64,000 nucleotides of DNA, from the NCBI GenBank assembly GCA_030522375.1, contig CP130488.1, positions 930,001-994,000 on the forward strand. Direction: 5' to 3'. A model generated the notes under the pieces. It did not search any database. It was not told the DNA's origin and saw only the letters and a list, made by a program, of their open reading frames with translations. Each line of letters begins with the position of its first letter. Position 1 is the stretch's first letter. This DNA is from Methanosuratincola petrocarbonis (GTDB lineage Archaea; Thermoproteota; Methanomethylicia; Methanomethylicales; Methanomethylicaceae). Made by a program: the position numbers and the translations under genes. Shown here in pieces: positions 15,763 through 24,130 of the stretch.

Positions 15763-17298
15763 TTGAGAATCATTATTGACGGAAACGAGTATGAGGCAGA
15801 CGAAGGAGAGCGCCTTGGCGCGATTTTGGAAAGTTTTGGGATAAGGGCAAAAGAGGGGTGCATAATCGCAGTCAAGAAGAAGGTCAGGGAGGAGAGTGTT
15901 GAGACAGACTTATTTGAAATTGAAACGACTAGGGGCCGGATGATACTGCGGGTAGAATGCGGCGAATTCCTCGAGAGATGGAGGAAGTCCTGCCAAGGCT
16001 ATGAAGGGGCGGGGGTTAGGTGGACCACCAAGGACGCGGTAGTTTTTGGGTCTACCGTATTCGACGCCCAGCCCTCGATGGAACCGGTCAGCCTCGGGAG
16101 ATACGAGGTGACGCTCAGCCTTTCAGGGCTAAGCAAAGAGAATACTCTTCTGGTATTCTCGAAGCGACCGCACTCTGCTTCATATTACCCGCCCAAGGGA
16201 TGCGCTGTCCTGGGCAGGATAGTTTATGGGAGGCACTTGGTCGGGCTGCTCAGAATGGGGGACAGAATCCTTTCGATTAAACCAGTACTCGAGACCAAAG
16301 AGCTGGCTAAGTCGCTGCTCAAGGGTGAAGCGGGGACGCTCTTGGAAGATGGCGACAGGATTTTCACTAAAGTCGAGGTTGAGCTCGACTACGATTCCCC
16401 AGTCTGCGGGGAGCAGGCATACAATGTGTTGAATGATGGTGTCATCAAGGTCTCGTCAGAGACCAGCATTTACATCTGCTACAACGAGAGGAAGGTCATC
16501 GCCTTGCCGGTTGAGAAGCTCGGGGTAAGGAAGAGGGGGAGCTTCACAGTAAGGAATTCAGGGGAGAATGTCGGGGCAGCATACATTTACAAGAAGGAGG
16601 CCCCGCTTGCGCAGTCACACACCATCGTCGGCAAGGTTGTCGAAGGGCTCGAGCTCGTAGACTTGGCAAAGGAAGGGGACTGCCTCGCGGTATCAGTCAA
16701 GCCCCCGAGGATCGACCTGCTCGGGAAGAGAATCGCTGACGTAAGAGCCTCCCTCAACGCAATGGGCGTCAAGTTGGAGACCGAAGGGGCACCTGCGGAT
16801 ACCGATCTGGGCGTGATTGTGGAGCACGAACCGCAGAATTCGCTAGAGATCTACAAGAGCGGGATCGTCAGGTGCAAGGTCATAAGCCCAGAGAGCATCC
16901 TCAAGATCAGGCTTTATGAGGACAAAGCCCCAAACTCGGTGAGGTACTTCAGGGCAGTCACAGGGCTTGAGCGGAAGGCGTTCGGAAAATTAAAAGTCTA
17001 CTTTGCGACCCCGAAGATGGAGATGATCCTTTTTAAAGGGAACGAAGAGATCGCGAAGGGGCTCACGCCGGAGAATACGCCCACCGGGAATGTGGTGTCT
17101 GGGTCAATAGGGGTCACTAACACAGTAAAGAAGTTCGCAGGCATGATAGGGATCAGGATGACGGACAGCGATAGGTTCGGCCCCACCGCAGAGAGCTTCG
17201 ATGGGACGAATCTGATCGGAGAGGTGGAAGGAGGGATAAACCTGCTCAGGAGGCTTAAGGAAGGGAGCGAGATGTACGTTCAGGAGCTGAGAGGATGA
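15763..17298 (+). CDS. mmp3: Methanogenesis marker protein 3 (Mmp3), cyclophilin-like C-terminus
   Basis: 511 residues of the UPF0288 family. The N-terminus MRIIIDGNEYEADEGERLGA looks like a ubiquitin-fold (ThiS-like) segment. The C-terminal ~140 residues resemble a peptidyl-prolyl isomerase-like barrel (KIRLYEDKAPNSVRYFRAVTG, NVVSGSIGVTN, RFGPTAESFDGTNLIG). Mmp3 has been reported among the proteins copurifying with the MCR activation complex. TTG 15763 is the only sensible start. The stop overlaps mmp6 by 4 bp (ATGA), and this gene opens the rightward mmp3-mmp6-mmp17-mmp7-A2-RACo unit. Confidence 0.93.
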   Translation: MRIIIDGNEYEADEGERLGAILESFGIRAKEGCIIAVKKKVREESVETDLFEIETTRGRMILRVECGEFLERWRKSCQGYEGAGVRWTTKDAVVFGSTVFDAQPSMEPVSLGRYEVTLSLSGLSKENTLLVFSKRPHSASYYPPKGCAVLGRIVYGRHLVGLLRMGDRILSIKPVLETKELAKSLLKGEAGTLLEDGDRIFTKVEVELDYDSPVCGEQAYNVLNDGVIKVSSETSIYICYNERKVIALPVEKLGVRKRGSFTVRNSGENVGAAYIYKKEAPLAQSHTIVGKVVEGLELVDLAKEGDCLAVSVKPPRIDLLGKRIADVRASLNAMGVKLETEGAPADTDLGVIVEHEPQNSLEIYKSGIVRCKVISPESILKIRLYEDKAPNSVRYFRAVTGLERKAFGKLKVYFATPKMEMILFKGNEEIAKGLTPENTPTGNVVSGSIGVTNTVKKFAGMIGIRMTDSDRFGPTAESFDGTNLIGEVEGGINLLRRLKEGSEMYVQELRG

Positions 17299-17717
17299 TC
17301 AAGACATTCCTTGTCGTACTTTCTCCGGACTCCAATCTGACTCCCTCCATGCTAGCCGAGAGGGCGTCCCAGATGGGCGGGATAGACTACAAGGAGACCT
17401 GCTATGGCCTTCTCGTGGAGGGGGAGGAGGAGAAGGTAAGAGCCGCACTAGAGGATATGAGGGCACTAGACCCGAAAAAAGTATTCTACAAGCAGAGGGG
17501 ATACAGAATAGGCGACGAGAGGATATGCAGGGCTAAGAGGGGCGGAGGCCCTAGGCCGGGCTACCACATGCTAAGCTCCGAGCGCGAGGTCCTGAAGAAC
17601 GTTTCGAAGGCGCTGGAGGGCGAGGCAGAGGAGAAGATCCCTCCCGAGAGGCCGAAGGCCAAGCTCGATGTGGAGAGGCTGAGAAGGGTTATCGAAGAAG
17701 AGGGTGGGGAAGATTAG
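17295..17717 (+). CDS. mmp6: Methanogenesis marker protein 6 (Mmp6)
   Basis: 140 residues. The diagnostic block is QRGYRIGDERICRAKRGGGP followed by RPGYHMLSSERE near the middle. The N-terminus TFLVVLSPDSNLTPSMLAER has a ferredoxin-like fold pattern, and the Lys/Glu-rich C-terminal helix (~30 residues) is probably an interaction arm. The family is confined to MCR-bearing archaea and clusters with activation genes. It is coupled to mmp3 (4-bp overlap) and to mmp17 (14-bp overlap). A conserved Cys lies in RICRAK. Confidence 0.92.
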   Translation: MIKTFLVVLSPDSNLTPSMLAERASQMGGIDYKETCYGLLVEGEEEKVRAALEDMRALDPKKVFYKQRGYRIGDERICRAKRGGGPRPGYHMLSSEREVLKNVSKALEGEAEEKIPPERPKAKLDVERLRRVIEEEGGED

Positions 17718-18270
17718 GATATTCGTGGATTCATCAGACGAGCTGGGCGGACAGCAGTACAAGTACATAGCAGAGAAGAGCGTCGAGGACTTGGGACTCG
17801 GAGGGAGCATAGATTCGATCGATATGCTGATTAGGGTAGAGGAACCCGTCTTCATAATTATCATAAGGTACAAGGAAGTCACTGGCAAGAGCACGCTTGG
17901 GGATGCGTCCTATATAGACTCGAGAAAGAACGGGATTAGGATAACACTGAGCAGCGAGATCTTCCTTGGGGATGCGCTCAAGGCGCTCTGGTCGAAGTAC
18001 GGCAGGGACAGGGTTGAGCAGATAGGCAGGCTTGAGATCTTTGTTTCGGGCGCAGAACCTGAAGAGGTGAAGGGGATAAAGCTCAGCGAGAAGGGGTATG
18101 ACCTGGAATCCAGAATAAACGAGCTCGCGACCAGGATAATCCCGGAAGGGTTCAGGATAAGGAATTCAACGAAAGATAAAGGCATAATCACGATAATCGC
18201 CTCCGAGGACCCGATAAAGGAAGAATGGAGGGTGCTTGCGAGAAGGCTGGAGGGGGATGCACGTGCTTAA
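17704..18270 (+). CDS. mmp17: Methanogenesis marker protein 17 (Mmp17)
   Basis: 188 residues from GTG 17704. Family features are the central IIIIRYKEVTGKSTLGDASY, the following RITLSSEIFLGDALKALWSK, and YGRDRVEQIGRLEIFV. It is one of the proteins reported in the ATP-dependent MCR activation complex with McrC and Mmp7. There are no cysteines of note, so it is more likely structural or a nucleotide/cluster adaptor than a redox centre. It overlaps its neighbours on both sides (14 bp each), which supports stoichiometric coupled translation. Confidence 0.9.
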   Translation: MGKIRIFVDSSDELGGQQYKYIAEKSVEDLGLGGSIDSIDMLIRVEEPVFIIIIRYKEVTGKSTLGDASYIDSRKNGIRITLSSEIFLGDALKALWSKYGRDRVEQIGRLEIFVSGAEPEEVKGIKLSEKGYDLESRINELATRIIPEGFRIRNSTKDKGIITIIASEDPIKEEWRVLARRLEGDARA

Positions 18271-19165
18271 GTACCTGCTCTTCGAGGGCGGCCTCTACAG
18301 GCACGAAAGGATAATCGAGTTCCTTGAGGATGTAGGAGGCTTTCTAGTCCAGAAGACAGTTGTTGGACTCGATCTCATAATGAACTTGGCCGTCCCAGAG
18401 GGAGAGCATGAACGCCTCTCAGCGATCGTGTCAGAACTGAAGGGCAAGCTGACCCCTGCGCCACTGATAGGCACGGAGATAGGGGTTGTCGCACCAACAC
18501 TCTCCAGGCACCACCTCCCGCACCCAGCCTGCGACATTGCAGAGAACCTGCGAAGGCACGGGGCAAAGACGAACATAATCGGGCTCTCGAGGGGGGTCGG
18601 GCAGAAAATAGTGCACACCACTATAAAGGAAAAGGAGCTCATAGAGGAGCACGACATCGCTGTATTCACCCTCGGAAACTTTGAAAAATGTCTGATGAAG
18701 AAGACCAAGCTTTTCGCAGAGATTGAGGTGCCAGTGATAGTGACGGGCGGGCCCGTAATGAAAAGCATCCCAGGTGCAGAGGCGTATGTCGGCGGCATAG
18801 GCAGGTACCCCGAGAGGGCAAGGACTGGGGAGTCGATCGAGAAGCTCAGGGAGGTCTCGAGGGTCGCTGGCGAGGTAGTCGAGCAAAGGAGGAGGGAGAT
18901 GGATCTGGATCCGCTCATCGTCGATCCGATCGTGGTGAAGGCAGAGATCGAGAGGCAGGTTCCCGAGTCCACAGAAGCGCTGTCCCCGAACCCGGTCACA
19001 CTCAAGATAGACGGGGTGAGGGTGAAGTTGCCTTATGACGACTACAAGGATAAGATAGGCAACGTCAGCATCGGGGACAAGAAACTTTCTGAATTCGCGG
19101 TAATAAAGAGGTCACTGATGAGAAACTACATTCTTGTGAAGGTGCTTCCGAAGTCGATGTTTTGA
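18257..19165 (+). CDS. mmp7: Methanogenesis marker protein 7 (Mmp7)
   Basis: 302 residues. ATG 18257 is preceded by GGGGG and gives the expected start HVLKYLLFEGGLYRHE; the frame extends 21 bases further upstream without support. The signature is SRHHLPHPACDIAENLRRHG, then NIIGLSRGVGQK and VFTLGNFEKCLMKK, carrying two conserved cysteines that are candidates for cluster ligands. A VIVTGGPV loop follows. Mmp7 is an iron-sulfur component of the MCR activation complex in Methanothermobacter. The C-terminal ~60 residues form a separate small domain (VRVKLPYDDYKDKIG). The stop overlaps the following reading frame. Confidence 0.93.
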   Translation: MHVLKYLLFEGGLYRHERIIEFLEDVGGFLVQKTVVGLDLIMNLAVPEGEHERLSAIVSELKGKLTPAPLIGTEIGVVAPTLSRHHLPHPACDIAENLRRHGAKTNIIGLSRGVGQKIVHTTIKEKELIEEHDIAVFTLGNFEKCLMKKTKLFAEIEVPVIVTGGPVMKSIPGAEAYVGGIGRYPERARTGESIEKLREVSRVAGEVVEQRRREMDLDPLIVDPIVVKAEIERQVPESTEALSPNPVTLKIDGVRVKLPYDDYKDKIGNVSIGDKKLSEFAVIKRSLMRNYILVKVLPKSMF

Positions 19166-19182
19166 AGGGGGTTGTATGCAGT

Positions 19183-20862
19183 TTGTTGCTTGAAGTAGTA
19201 GACCTCACAAAGAAATACCCCGAGAGAGGCATCATTGCCCTGGACGGGGTCACTTTTTCAGTAGGGGAAGGAGAAGTGGTCGGGATCGTGGGCAGAAGCG
19301 GCGCTGGCAAGAGCACACTCTTGAGGATACTCAGAGGGGTCGAGAGCTTTGACCAAGGATCTGTGAGCTTCGATGGGATCAGCATAACACCCTCCTCCCC
19401 GAAGGGAGATGTATTGGAGCTTCAGCGGAAGACGGCAATCCAGCTCCAGAGGAGCTTCGGGCTCTGGCCCGACAGTGCAGTGGACAACGTGGTGAGGGCA
19501 CTGAGGTATTCCGACGGTTTCGACGAGACGATCCCCGAAGCGGAAGGGGAGTATAGGGAATACCACGAGAGGGCGATGGAGATTCTCAGGGTGGTCGGGC
19601 TGGACAAGAGGGCAGGCCTCTGGTCCGAAGTCCTCAGCGGGGGCGAGAAGCAGAGGCTGATCATTGCCAGGCAGATAGCAAGAAGGCCGAAGCTTTTGCT
19701 GTTGGACGAGCCTGGCACGATGACGTGCCCGGCAACAAGGGAAGCGCTCTTGGATGCCCTGAAACGTGCAAACAGGGAGCTTGGTATCGCGATCCTCTTC
19801 GCATCGCACAACCCCCAGACGCACAGATCGCTCTCGGAGAGGACGATCCTCATCGACAAGGGCAAGCTCATTGAGGACGGCAAGACGGAAGCAGTGCTTG
19901 CCAGGTTCCTATCAGGTATCGAAGAGCCGCTAGAGAAGACCAGGATAGACGGGCCCGTAGTGCTGAAGATAGAGGGGGCATGCAAGACGTACAAGCTCAT
20001 ACCTTATGGCTTGGTCTTCGAGATGGCTGAGACCAACCTGGAGTTCAGGAGGGGCGAGATAACGGGCATAGTAGGCCCTTCGGGTGCAGGCAAGACGGTC
20101 GTCCTGAGGATGCTATCCGGACTCGAACTCCCTGACAAGGGCGAGGTGAAAGTAACTTACAAGGGCGAGTGGGTGGTGCTCGGAAAGCTAGGCAGGAAAA
20201 ACATGCTCGCGAGGAGGCGCATAGGCATACTCCACCAGGAGTTCGATTTGCCCCACTTCGCCAGGGTTCTAGATCTCTTCGCGGCGAAGCTAGGGCTCAA
20301 GGACTATGGCTCGCTCGAAGCCGCGCTGAGGAAGGGTAAAAGAGCCGGGCTCTCTGAGGAGCTGGTGGACGCGCTGAGCAGGGTTTCGGAGCTCCCGGAG
20401 GGCGAGATGAAGGCAAAGCTGAGCGAGATGGGGATAACCAACGATCTGCTGAGGGAACTGTTCAGATCCAAAGACCCGGAAAAGGCAAGGGATGTAGCGC
20501 TCGCAGCGCTGGAGGCGGTAGGCCTGAGCCCAGAGATCCTGGACCGCAACGTGTACGAGCTTAGCGGGGGCGAGAAGATCAGGGTAGCCCTTGCGCTGTC
20601 GCTGGTCTCTAGTCCAAAGGTACTCATCCTCGACGAGCCCTTCGGCGACCTGGATCCCATAACCCTGAGGTTAGTCGCGAATTCGCTGAAGATGGTCAAG
20701 AAGAAGCTAAGGCCAGCCATTGTGCTTGTCAGCCACCAGCTTGACCTCCTCGAGGAGGTCTCTGACAGGGCAGTGCTGATGCTGAACGGAAGAGTTGTGA
20801 TGGACGGTGACCCGTCCTCGGTTGTGAGCAAGTTCTTGGAGGAGATAGAGCGTGGAATTTGA
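19183..20862 (+). CDS. Component A2-type double ABC ATPase (AtwA paralogue without zinc insert)
   Basis: Two fused ABC nucleotide-binding domains in one soluble chain of ~559 residues; no membrane segments. First domain: GRSGAGKST (Walker A), LSGGEKQR (signature), LLLLDEPG (Walker B), ASHNPQTH (switch). Second domain: GPSGAGKT, LSGGEKIR, LILDEPFGDLDP, VSHQLD. A helical insertion of ~90 residues sits in the second domain between the Q-loop and the signature. It resembles methyl-CoM reductase component A2 but lacks the cysteine cluster of the copy at 36381. GAAGGGGG at 19164-19171 points to TTG 19183; TTG 19162 overlaps the mmp7 stop and is the alternative. It is coupled to the RACo-like gene by an 11-bp overlap. 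Confidence 0.88.
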   Translation: MLLEVVDLTKKYPERGIIALDGVTFSVGEGEVVGIVGRSGAGKSTLLRILRGVESFDQGSVSFDGISITPSSPKGDVLELQRKTAIQLQRSFGLWPDSAVDNVVRALRYSDGFDETIPEAEGEYREYHERAMEILRVVGLDKRAGLWSEVLSGGEKQRLIIARQIARRPKLLLLDEPGTMTCPATREALLDALKRANRELGIAILFASHNPQTHRSLSERTILIDKGKLIEDGKTEAVLARFLSGIEEPLEKTRIDGPVVLKIEGACKTYKLIPYGLVFEMAETNLEFRRGEITGIVGPSGAGKTVVLRMLSGLELPDKGEVKVTYKGEWVVLGKLGRKNMLARRRIGILHQEFDLPHFARVLDLFAAKLGLKDYGSLEAALRKGKRAGLSEELVDALSRVSELPEGEMKAKLSEMGITNDLLRELFRSKDPEKARDVALAALEAVGLSPEILDRNVYELSGGEKIRVALALSLVSSPKVLILDEPFGDLDPITLRLVANSLKMVKKKLRPAIVLVSHQLDLLEEVSDRAVLMLNGRVVMDGDPSSVVSKFLEEIERGI

Positions 20863-22750
20863 AGTGGTATTCCTGCCCGAAGGGAAGAGGTGCAGGGTGC
20901 CTGAGAAGACAACCCTGATGTCGGCCGCCCTCAAAGGAGAGGTGGATCTTGCGGCGATTTGCGGAGGCAAAGGCTACTGCGGGAAGTGCCTTGTTGAGGT
21001 AATAAATGGGAAGGTCTCGCCGCTGACGGATCATGAGAAGAAGAGGGTGCCTAAGGAGAAACTGGACGGGAGCTACAGGCTCGCCTGCCAGACGTACGTT
21101 GAGGGCGATGTCATGATAAGGGTTCCGGATCAGAGCAGGGTGGGCAAACAGAGGCTTGTAATCATGGGCAAGGAGCCTCCTGTTCAGATCATGAGCAATG
21201 TCGAGAAGGTCTACATTGAGCTTTGTCCGCCGTCCCTCGAGGATCCGACTGCCGATGATGAAAGGCTATTGGCTGGGCTCGCTGCGATGGGGTATCCGAA
21301 CCTCACGATCGACACGCCTGCGGCTAGGGAGATGCCCAGGATCCTGAGGGAGGCGGGGTGGAAGGTGACGGCAGCGATCCTTGGGAGGAGGGAGGTCATT
21401 GCCCTAGAAAAGGGGGATACAACTGCAAGGAAGTACGGGTTGGCAGTGGACATCGGTACCACGAAGCTGGCAGTTTTCATCGTGGACCTGAATGACGGCA
21501 CCATAGTTTATGCAGACGGAACCATGAACCCCCAGATAAAGTTCGGGGAGGACGTGATCTCAAGGATCAATTATGCGTCGCAAGGTAAGGGGCACCTTGA
21601 GGAGATGCGCAACACAATAGTCGAAGGCATAAACAGCCTCTTGGGCTCAGGCATCGCTGAGGTCGAGATCAGCAGGGATGAGGTTTACGAGGCAGTGCTT
21701 GTGGGCAACACTGCCATGCACCACCTCTTCGCGGGGATAGACGTGAAGAGCCTTGGGCTTGCGCCTTACGCAGCAGGGATCGGCAGGTCCAGCGACTGCA
21801 GGGCAAGGGACGCAGGCATTGCAATCAACCCAGCAGGCAACGTGCACCTCCTACCAAACGTGGCAGGCTTTGTGGGCGCAGACGCGATAGCAGATGTGCT
21901 TGCATCGAGGCTTCACGAAAAGGAGAGACTCACGCTGCTGATGGATGTGGGCACCAACACGGAGGTGATGCTCGGAGACAGGAACGGAATATGGGCATGC
22001 TCGACCGCGTCTGGACCTGCGTTTGAGGGGGCGCATATCAAGTGCGGTATGAGGGCAGCAAGCGGCGCAATCGAGAAGGTATGGATAGACAACGACTTCA
22101 GGGTTTCTTATAAGACCATTGACGACAAGAAGGCGCGCGGGATATGCGGTTCAGGCATTATCGACGCTGTCGCCGAGATGCTCAAGGTCGGATTGATAGA
22201 CACCTCGGGCAGGATTCAGCAGATCGGGAGCGATGTCCGGGACGGGGGAAGCGGCAGGGAGTTCGTACTTGTCCCAAAGGAGGAGACCGAGACAGGCAAG
22301 GAGGACATAGTCATTACCCAAGACGACATTAGGGAGATCCAGAAAGCCAAGGCAGCAATCTATGCGGGGTTCATGACGCTAGTGAGGAAAGGGGGGCTTG
22401 ACAGGAGGGCCCTTGCTGAAATAATAATAGCGGGCGCTTTTGGCAACTACATCGACCCGAAGAATGCAAGGATAATCGGCATGATACCGGAGCTCCCGCT
22501 AGAAAAGATATCTTTCACCGGCAACACGGCCGGCTCAGGTGCGAGGCTTTGCCTCAAGTCGCTAGATGCAAGGCGAGAGGCGCAGATCGTCGCCTCAAAA
22601 GTAAAATATATAGAACTTGCGGCACAGCCAATATTTGAGGAAGAGTACATAAACGCGATGTACCTGCCAAACAGCCAGCTGGAAGACTTCCCGGAGACTA
22701 TGGAAGAAGTGAAGGCGCCAAGGGTGGTGAGGCGCTATGTCAGAAGATGA
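20852..22750 (+). CDS. RACo-like ATPase: [2Fe-2S] ferredoxin domain fused to ASKHA domain
   Basis: 632 residues from GTG 20852. The N-terminal ~90 residues are a plant-type ferredoxin with C37, C43, C46 and C79. After a linker, the C-terminal ASKHA/DUF4445 part has AVDIGTTKLAVFIVDL, VGNTAMHHLF, MDVGTNTEVMLGDR, SGPAFEGAHIKCGM, CGSGIIDAVAEM and IIAGAFGNYIDPKNA. Proteins of this build (RACo) spend ATP to reduce cobalt(II) corrinoid proteins to Co(I). That would fit methylotrophic methyltransferases, yet none is in the window. Here the gene is translationally coupled on both sides within the MCR activation operon, so a role in reducing the nickel centre is an alternative worth testing. Confidence 0.88.
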   Translation: MEFEVVFLPEGKRCRVPEKTTLMSAALKGEVDLAAICGGKGYCGKCLVEVINGKVSPLTDHEKKRVPKEKLDGSYRLACQTYVEGDVMIRVPDQSRVGKQRLVIMGKEPPVQIMSNVEKVYIELCPPSLEDPTADDERLLAGLAAMGYPNLTIDTPAAREMPRILREAGWKVTAAILGRREVIALEKGDTTARKYGLAVDIGTTKLAVFIVDLNDGTIVYADGTMNPQIKFGEDVISRINYASQGKGHLEEMRNTIVEGINSLLGSGIAEVEISRDEVYEAVLVGNTAMHHLFAGIDVKSLGLAPYAAGIGRSSDCRARDAGIAINPAGNVHLLPNVAGFVGADAIADVLASRLHEKERLTLLMDVGTNTEVMLGDRNGIWACSTASGPAFEGAHIKCGMRAASGAIEKVWIDNDFRVSYKTIDDKKARGICGSGIIDAVAEMLKVGLIDTSGRIQQIGSDVRDGGSGREFVLVPKEETETGKEDIVITQDDIREIQKAKAAIYAGFMTLVRKGGLDRRALAEIIIAGAFGNYIDPKNARIIGMIPELPLEKISFTGNTAGSGARLCLKSLDARREAQIVASKVKYIELAAQPIFEEEYINAMYLPNSQLEDFPETMEEVKAPRVVRRYVRR

Positions 22751-23282
22751 ATTGGCAAGGGCGCTGAAAGGGATTGAAGGCATAATATGCGTCAAAGAGC
22801 TGACTGAAGAGGAGAAGGCAGAGGCACTGAAGCTCGAAGAGCAGGCGGAAAAGGGCGTCCTGATGGGGCTTTGCAGAGGCATAAACATAGGCGTAAGGGA
22901 GGCGCTGAAGAAGGGGAGGGTCTTTGCCTGCGCGACCGACAGGTGCTTCAAGTGGCCCAATTCCTCCTACATAAAGATAGTTTGCGGGGAGGAAGTGATA
23001 GGGGAGGACGTGAACGAACAGCAGAGGCTCGAGAGGCTCAAGTGCGAGGGAAACATAGTTGCAGGGACGCTGGTCTTTTACAGGGACAAGATGAGGCTCT
23101 TCAAGGACAGGAGGGACGAGACGATGGTGCAGATACTTCCGCTCGAGATGGGAGAGATCCTCGGCAAAAAAGCGGTGGTCGGGAGCCCGTCCCCACCAAC
23201 AGACCTCTTCCTGAAAAGCAGGATGGGGGTAGACACCGAGCGCAGCGGACTGGGGACCGTATTGATTGGAATCGAGGCATAA
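22737..23282 (+). CDS. Uncharacterised protein ending the MCR activation operon
   Basis: 181 residues, not matched to any family I know. It overlaps the RACo-like gene by 14 bp and has a good GGTGAGG 6 nt before ATG 22737, so it is made with the activation proteins. The N-terminal 45 residues are helical and acidic. The core GRVFACATDRCFKWPNSSYI, then KIVCGEEVIGEDV, followed by a beta-rich LKCEGNIVAGTLVFYRDKMR, suggests a small barrel with cysteines at about 63, 68, 82 and 102 that could bind a metal. The end VDTERSGLGTVLIGIEA is hydrophobic. No membrane segment or signal peptide. A strong 8-bp hairpin follows the stop at 23283-23301. Confidence 0.8.
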   Translation: MSEDELARALKGIEGIICVKELTEEEKAEALKLEEQAEKGVLMGLCRGINIGVREALKKGRVFACATDRCFKWPNSSYIKIVCGEEVIGEDVNEQQRLERLKCEGNIVAGTLVFYRDKMRLFKDRRDETMVQILPLEMGEILGKKAVVGSPSPPTDLFLKSRMGVDTERSGLGTVLIGIEA

Positions 23283-23301
23283 TCGGATGGATCCCGTCCG
23301 A
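23283..23301 (+). terminator. Hairpin directly after the mmp3-RACo operon
   Basis: TCGGATGG-ATC-CCGTCCGA forms an 8-bp stem (one T-G pair) with a 3-nt loop beginning one base after the stop codon. There is no long T tract, so it may protect the mRNA 3' end rather than terminate by itself. Confidence 0.4.
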
Positions 23302-23430
23302 AAGCAGCAGCCTAAGGGCGCATTCTCCAGCATCTAAATTACCTTTCAGGCAATGTGGAGGCAAAGATGCGAAAGCCCGTTGACAACAGACTGCCCCAAA
23401 CCGACAGATAGGATTGGCGTCTTTCTAAAC

Positions 23431-23439
23431 GGATATAAG
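23431..23439 (+). promoter_or_regulatory. TATA-like box for the ACT-domain regulator
   Basis: GGATATAAG centred near 23436 lies about 26 bp before GTG 23464, so the downstream gene is probably leaderless. Confidence 0.4.
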
Positions 23440-23463
23440 CATTCATGATCATAATTATACACA

Positions 23464-23976
23464 GTGATCCGATTGTGGAAGTCGATCACAAAGTTCTTTG
23501 AAGGCGCGCCTGCCAAGCTAAAGGTCGCTAGGCTGATGGTTGAGCTTGGATTCAGCATTAACGAGTCGGGAAGGATTGTCTGCGGGAATGTGGAGATATC
23601 TGACGCCGATCTGTCAAGGGCGGCTGGCGTGGACAGGAGAGTCGTGAGGCAGACTGTCGAGGAGATAATGGGGGATCCTCTGATGAAGAGGATCTTCACA
23701 GGAATAAAGCCAGCAGGAAGCTTCCTGAAAGAGATAGCCCCGGCGCTCGGGTACGGGGTTGTGGAGGTCAGGGCAAAGTCGGACGCAGTCGGGGTGATAT
23801 TTCATGTCACAAAATACATCTCGGACGCAGGGATATCGATAAGGCAAATACTTGCGGAGGATCCGGAGCTCAACCCGGATCCGAAGCTGACGATAATCAC
23901 TGACACGAAGGTCCCAGGCGAGGTCATATCAAAGCTACTGACTATCCCGACCGTCACGAAAGTCAGCGTGAGCTGA
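23464..23976 (+). CDS. HTH/ACT-domain regulator of amino-acid metabolism
   Basis: 170 residues. An N-terminal helix-turn-helix (GFSINESGRIVCGNVEISDA, then DLSRAAGVDRRVVRQTVEEI) is joined to a C-terminal ACT domain (GVIFHVTKYISDAGISIRQI...TIITDTKVPGEVISKL), the arrangement of archaeal COG2150 proteins. ACT domains usually bind amino acids. GTG 23464 is placed by the TATA box at 23431. It is followed, convergently, by trpB2, so tryptophan or a related amino acid is an attractive ligand, but this rests only on position. Confidence 0.83.
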   Translation: MIRLWKSITKFFEGAPAKLKVARLMVELGFSINESGRIVCGNVEISDADLSRAAGVDRRVVRQTVEEIMGDPLMKRIFTGIKPAGSFLKEIAPALGYGVVEVRAKSDAVGVIFHVTKYISDAGISIRQILAEDPELNPDPKLTIITDTKVPGEVISKLLTIPTVTKVSVS

Positions 23977-24116
23977 TCAGTGGCATTTTCATCGCCTGTC
24001 AGGATGTCGGACAAGAATATAGCTGGACAAGCAGCGTACAGGCGTAAAAAAACACTATTTAACTATAAAAAGGCAGCCTAGATGAAATAGATCGGTTGCG
24101 TCCATTAGTCGCCTGC

Positions 24117-24130
24117 AAAAAAGGTAAAAA
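24117..24130 (-). terminator. T-rich terminator of trpB2
   Basis: On the minus strand TTTTTACCTTTTTT follows immediately after the trpB2 stop; a further TTTTTTT lies at 24046-24052. T tracts of this kind end transcription by archaeal RNA polymerase. Confidence 0.5.

Noticed and set aside
20852..22750. Assigning the RACo-like gene as methanogenesis marker 14
   Set aside because: Marker 14 proteins, as I recall, are shorter and lack the N-terminal ferredoxin; the C-x5-C-x2-C site and DUF4445-type segments fit RACo.
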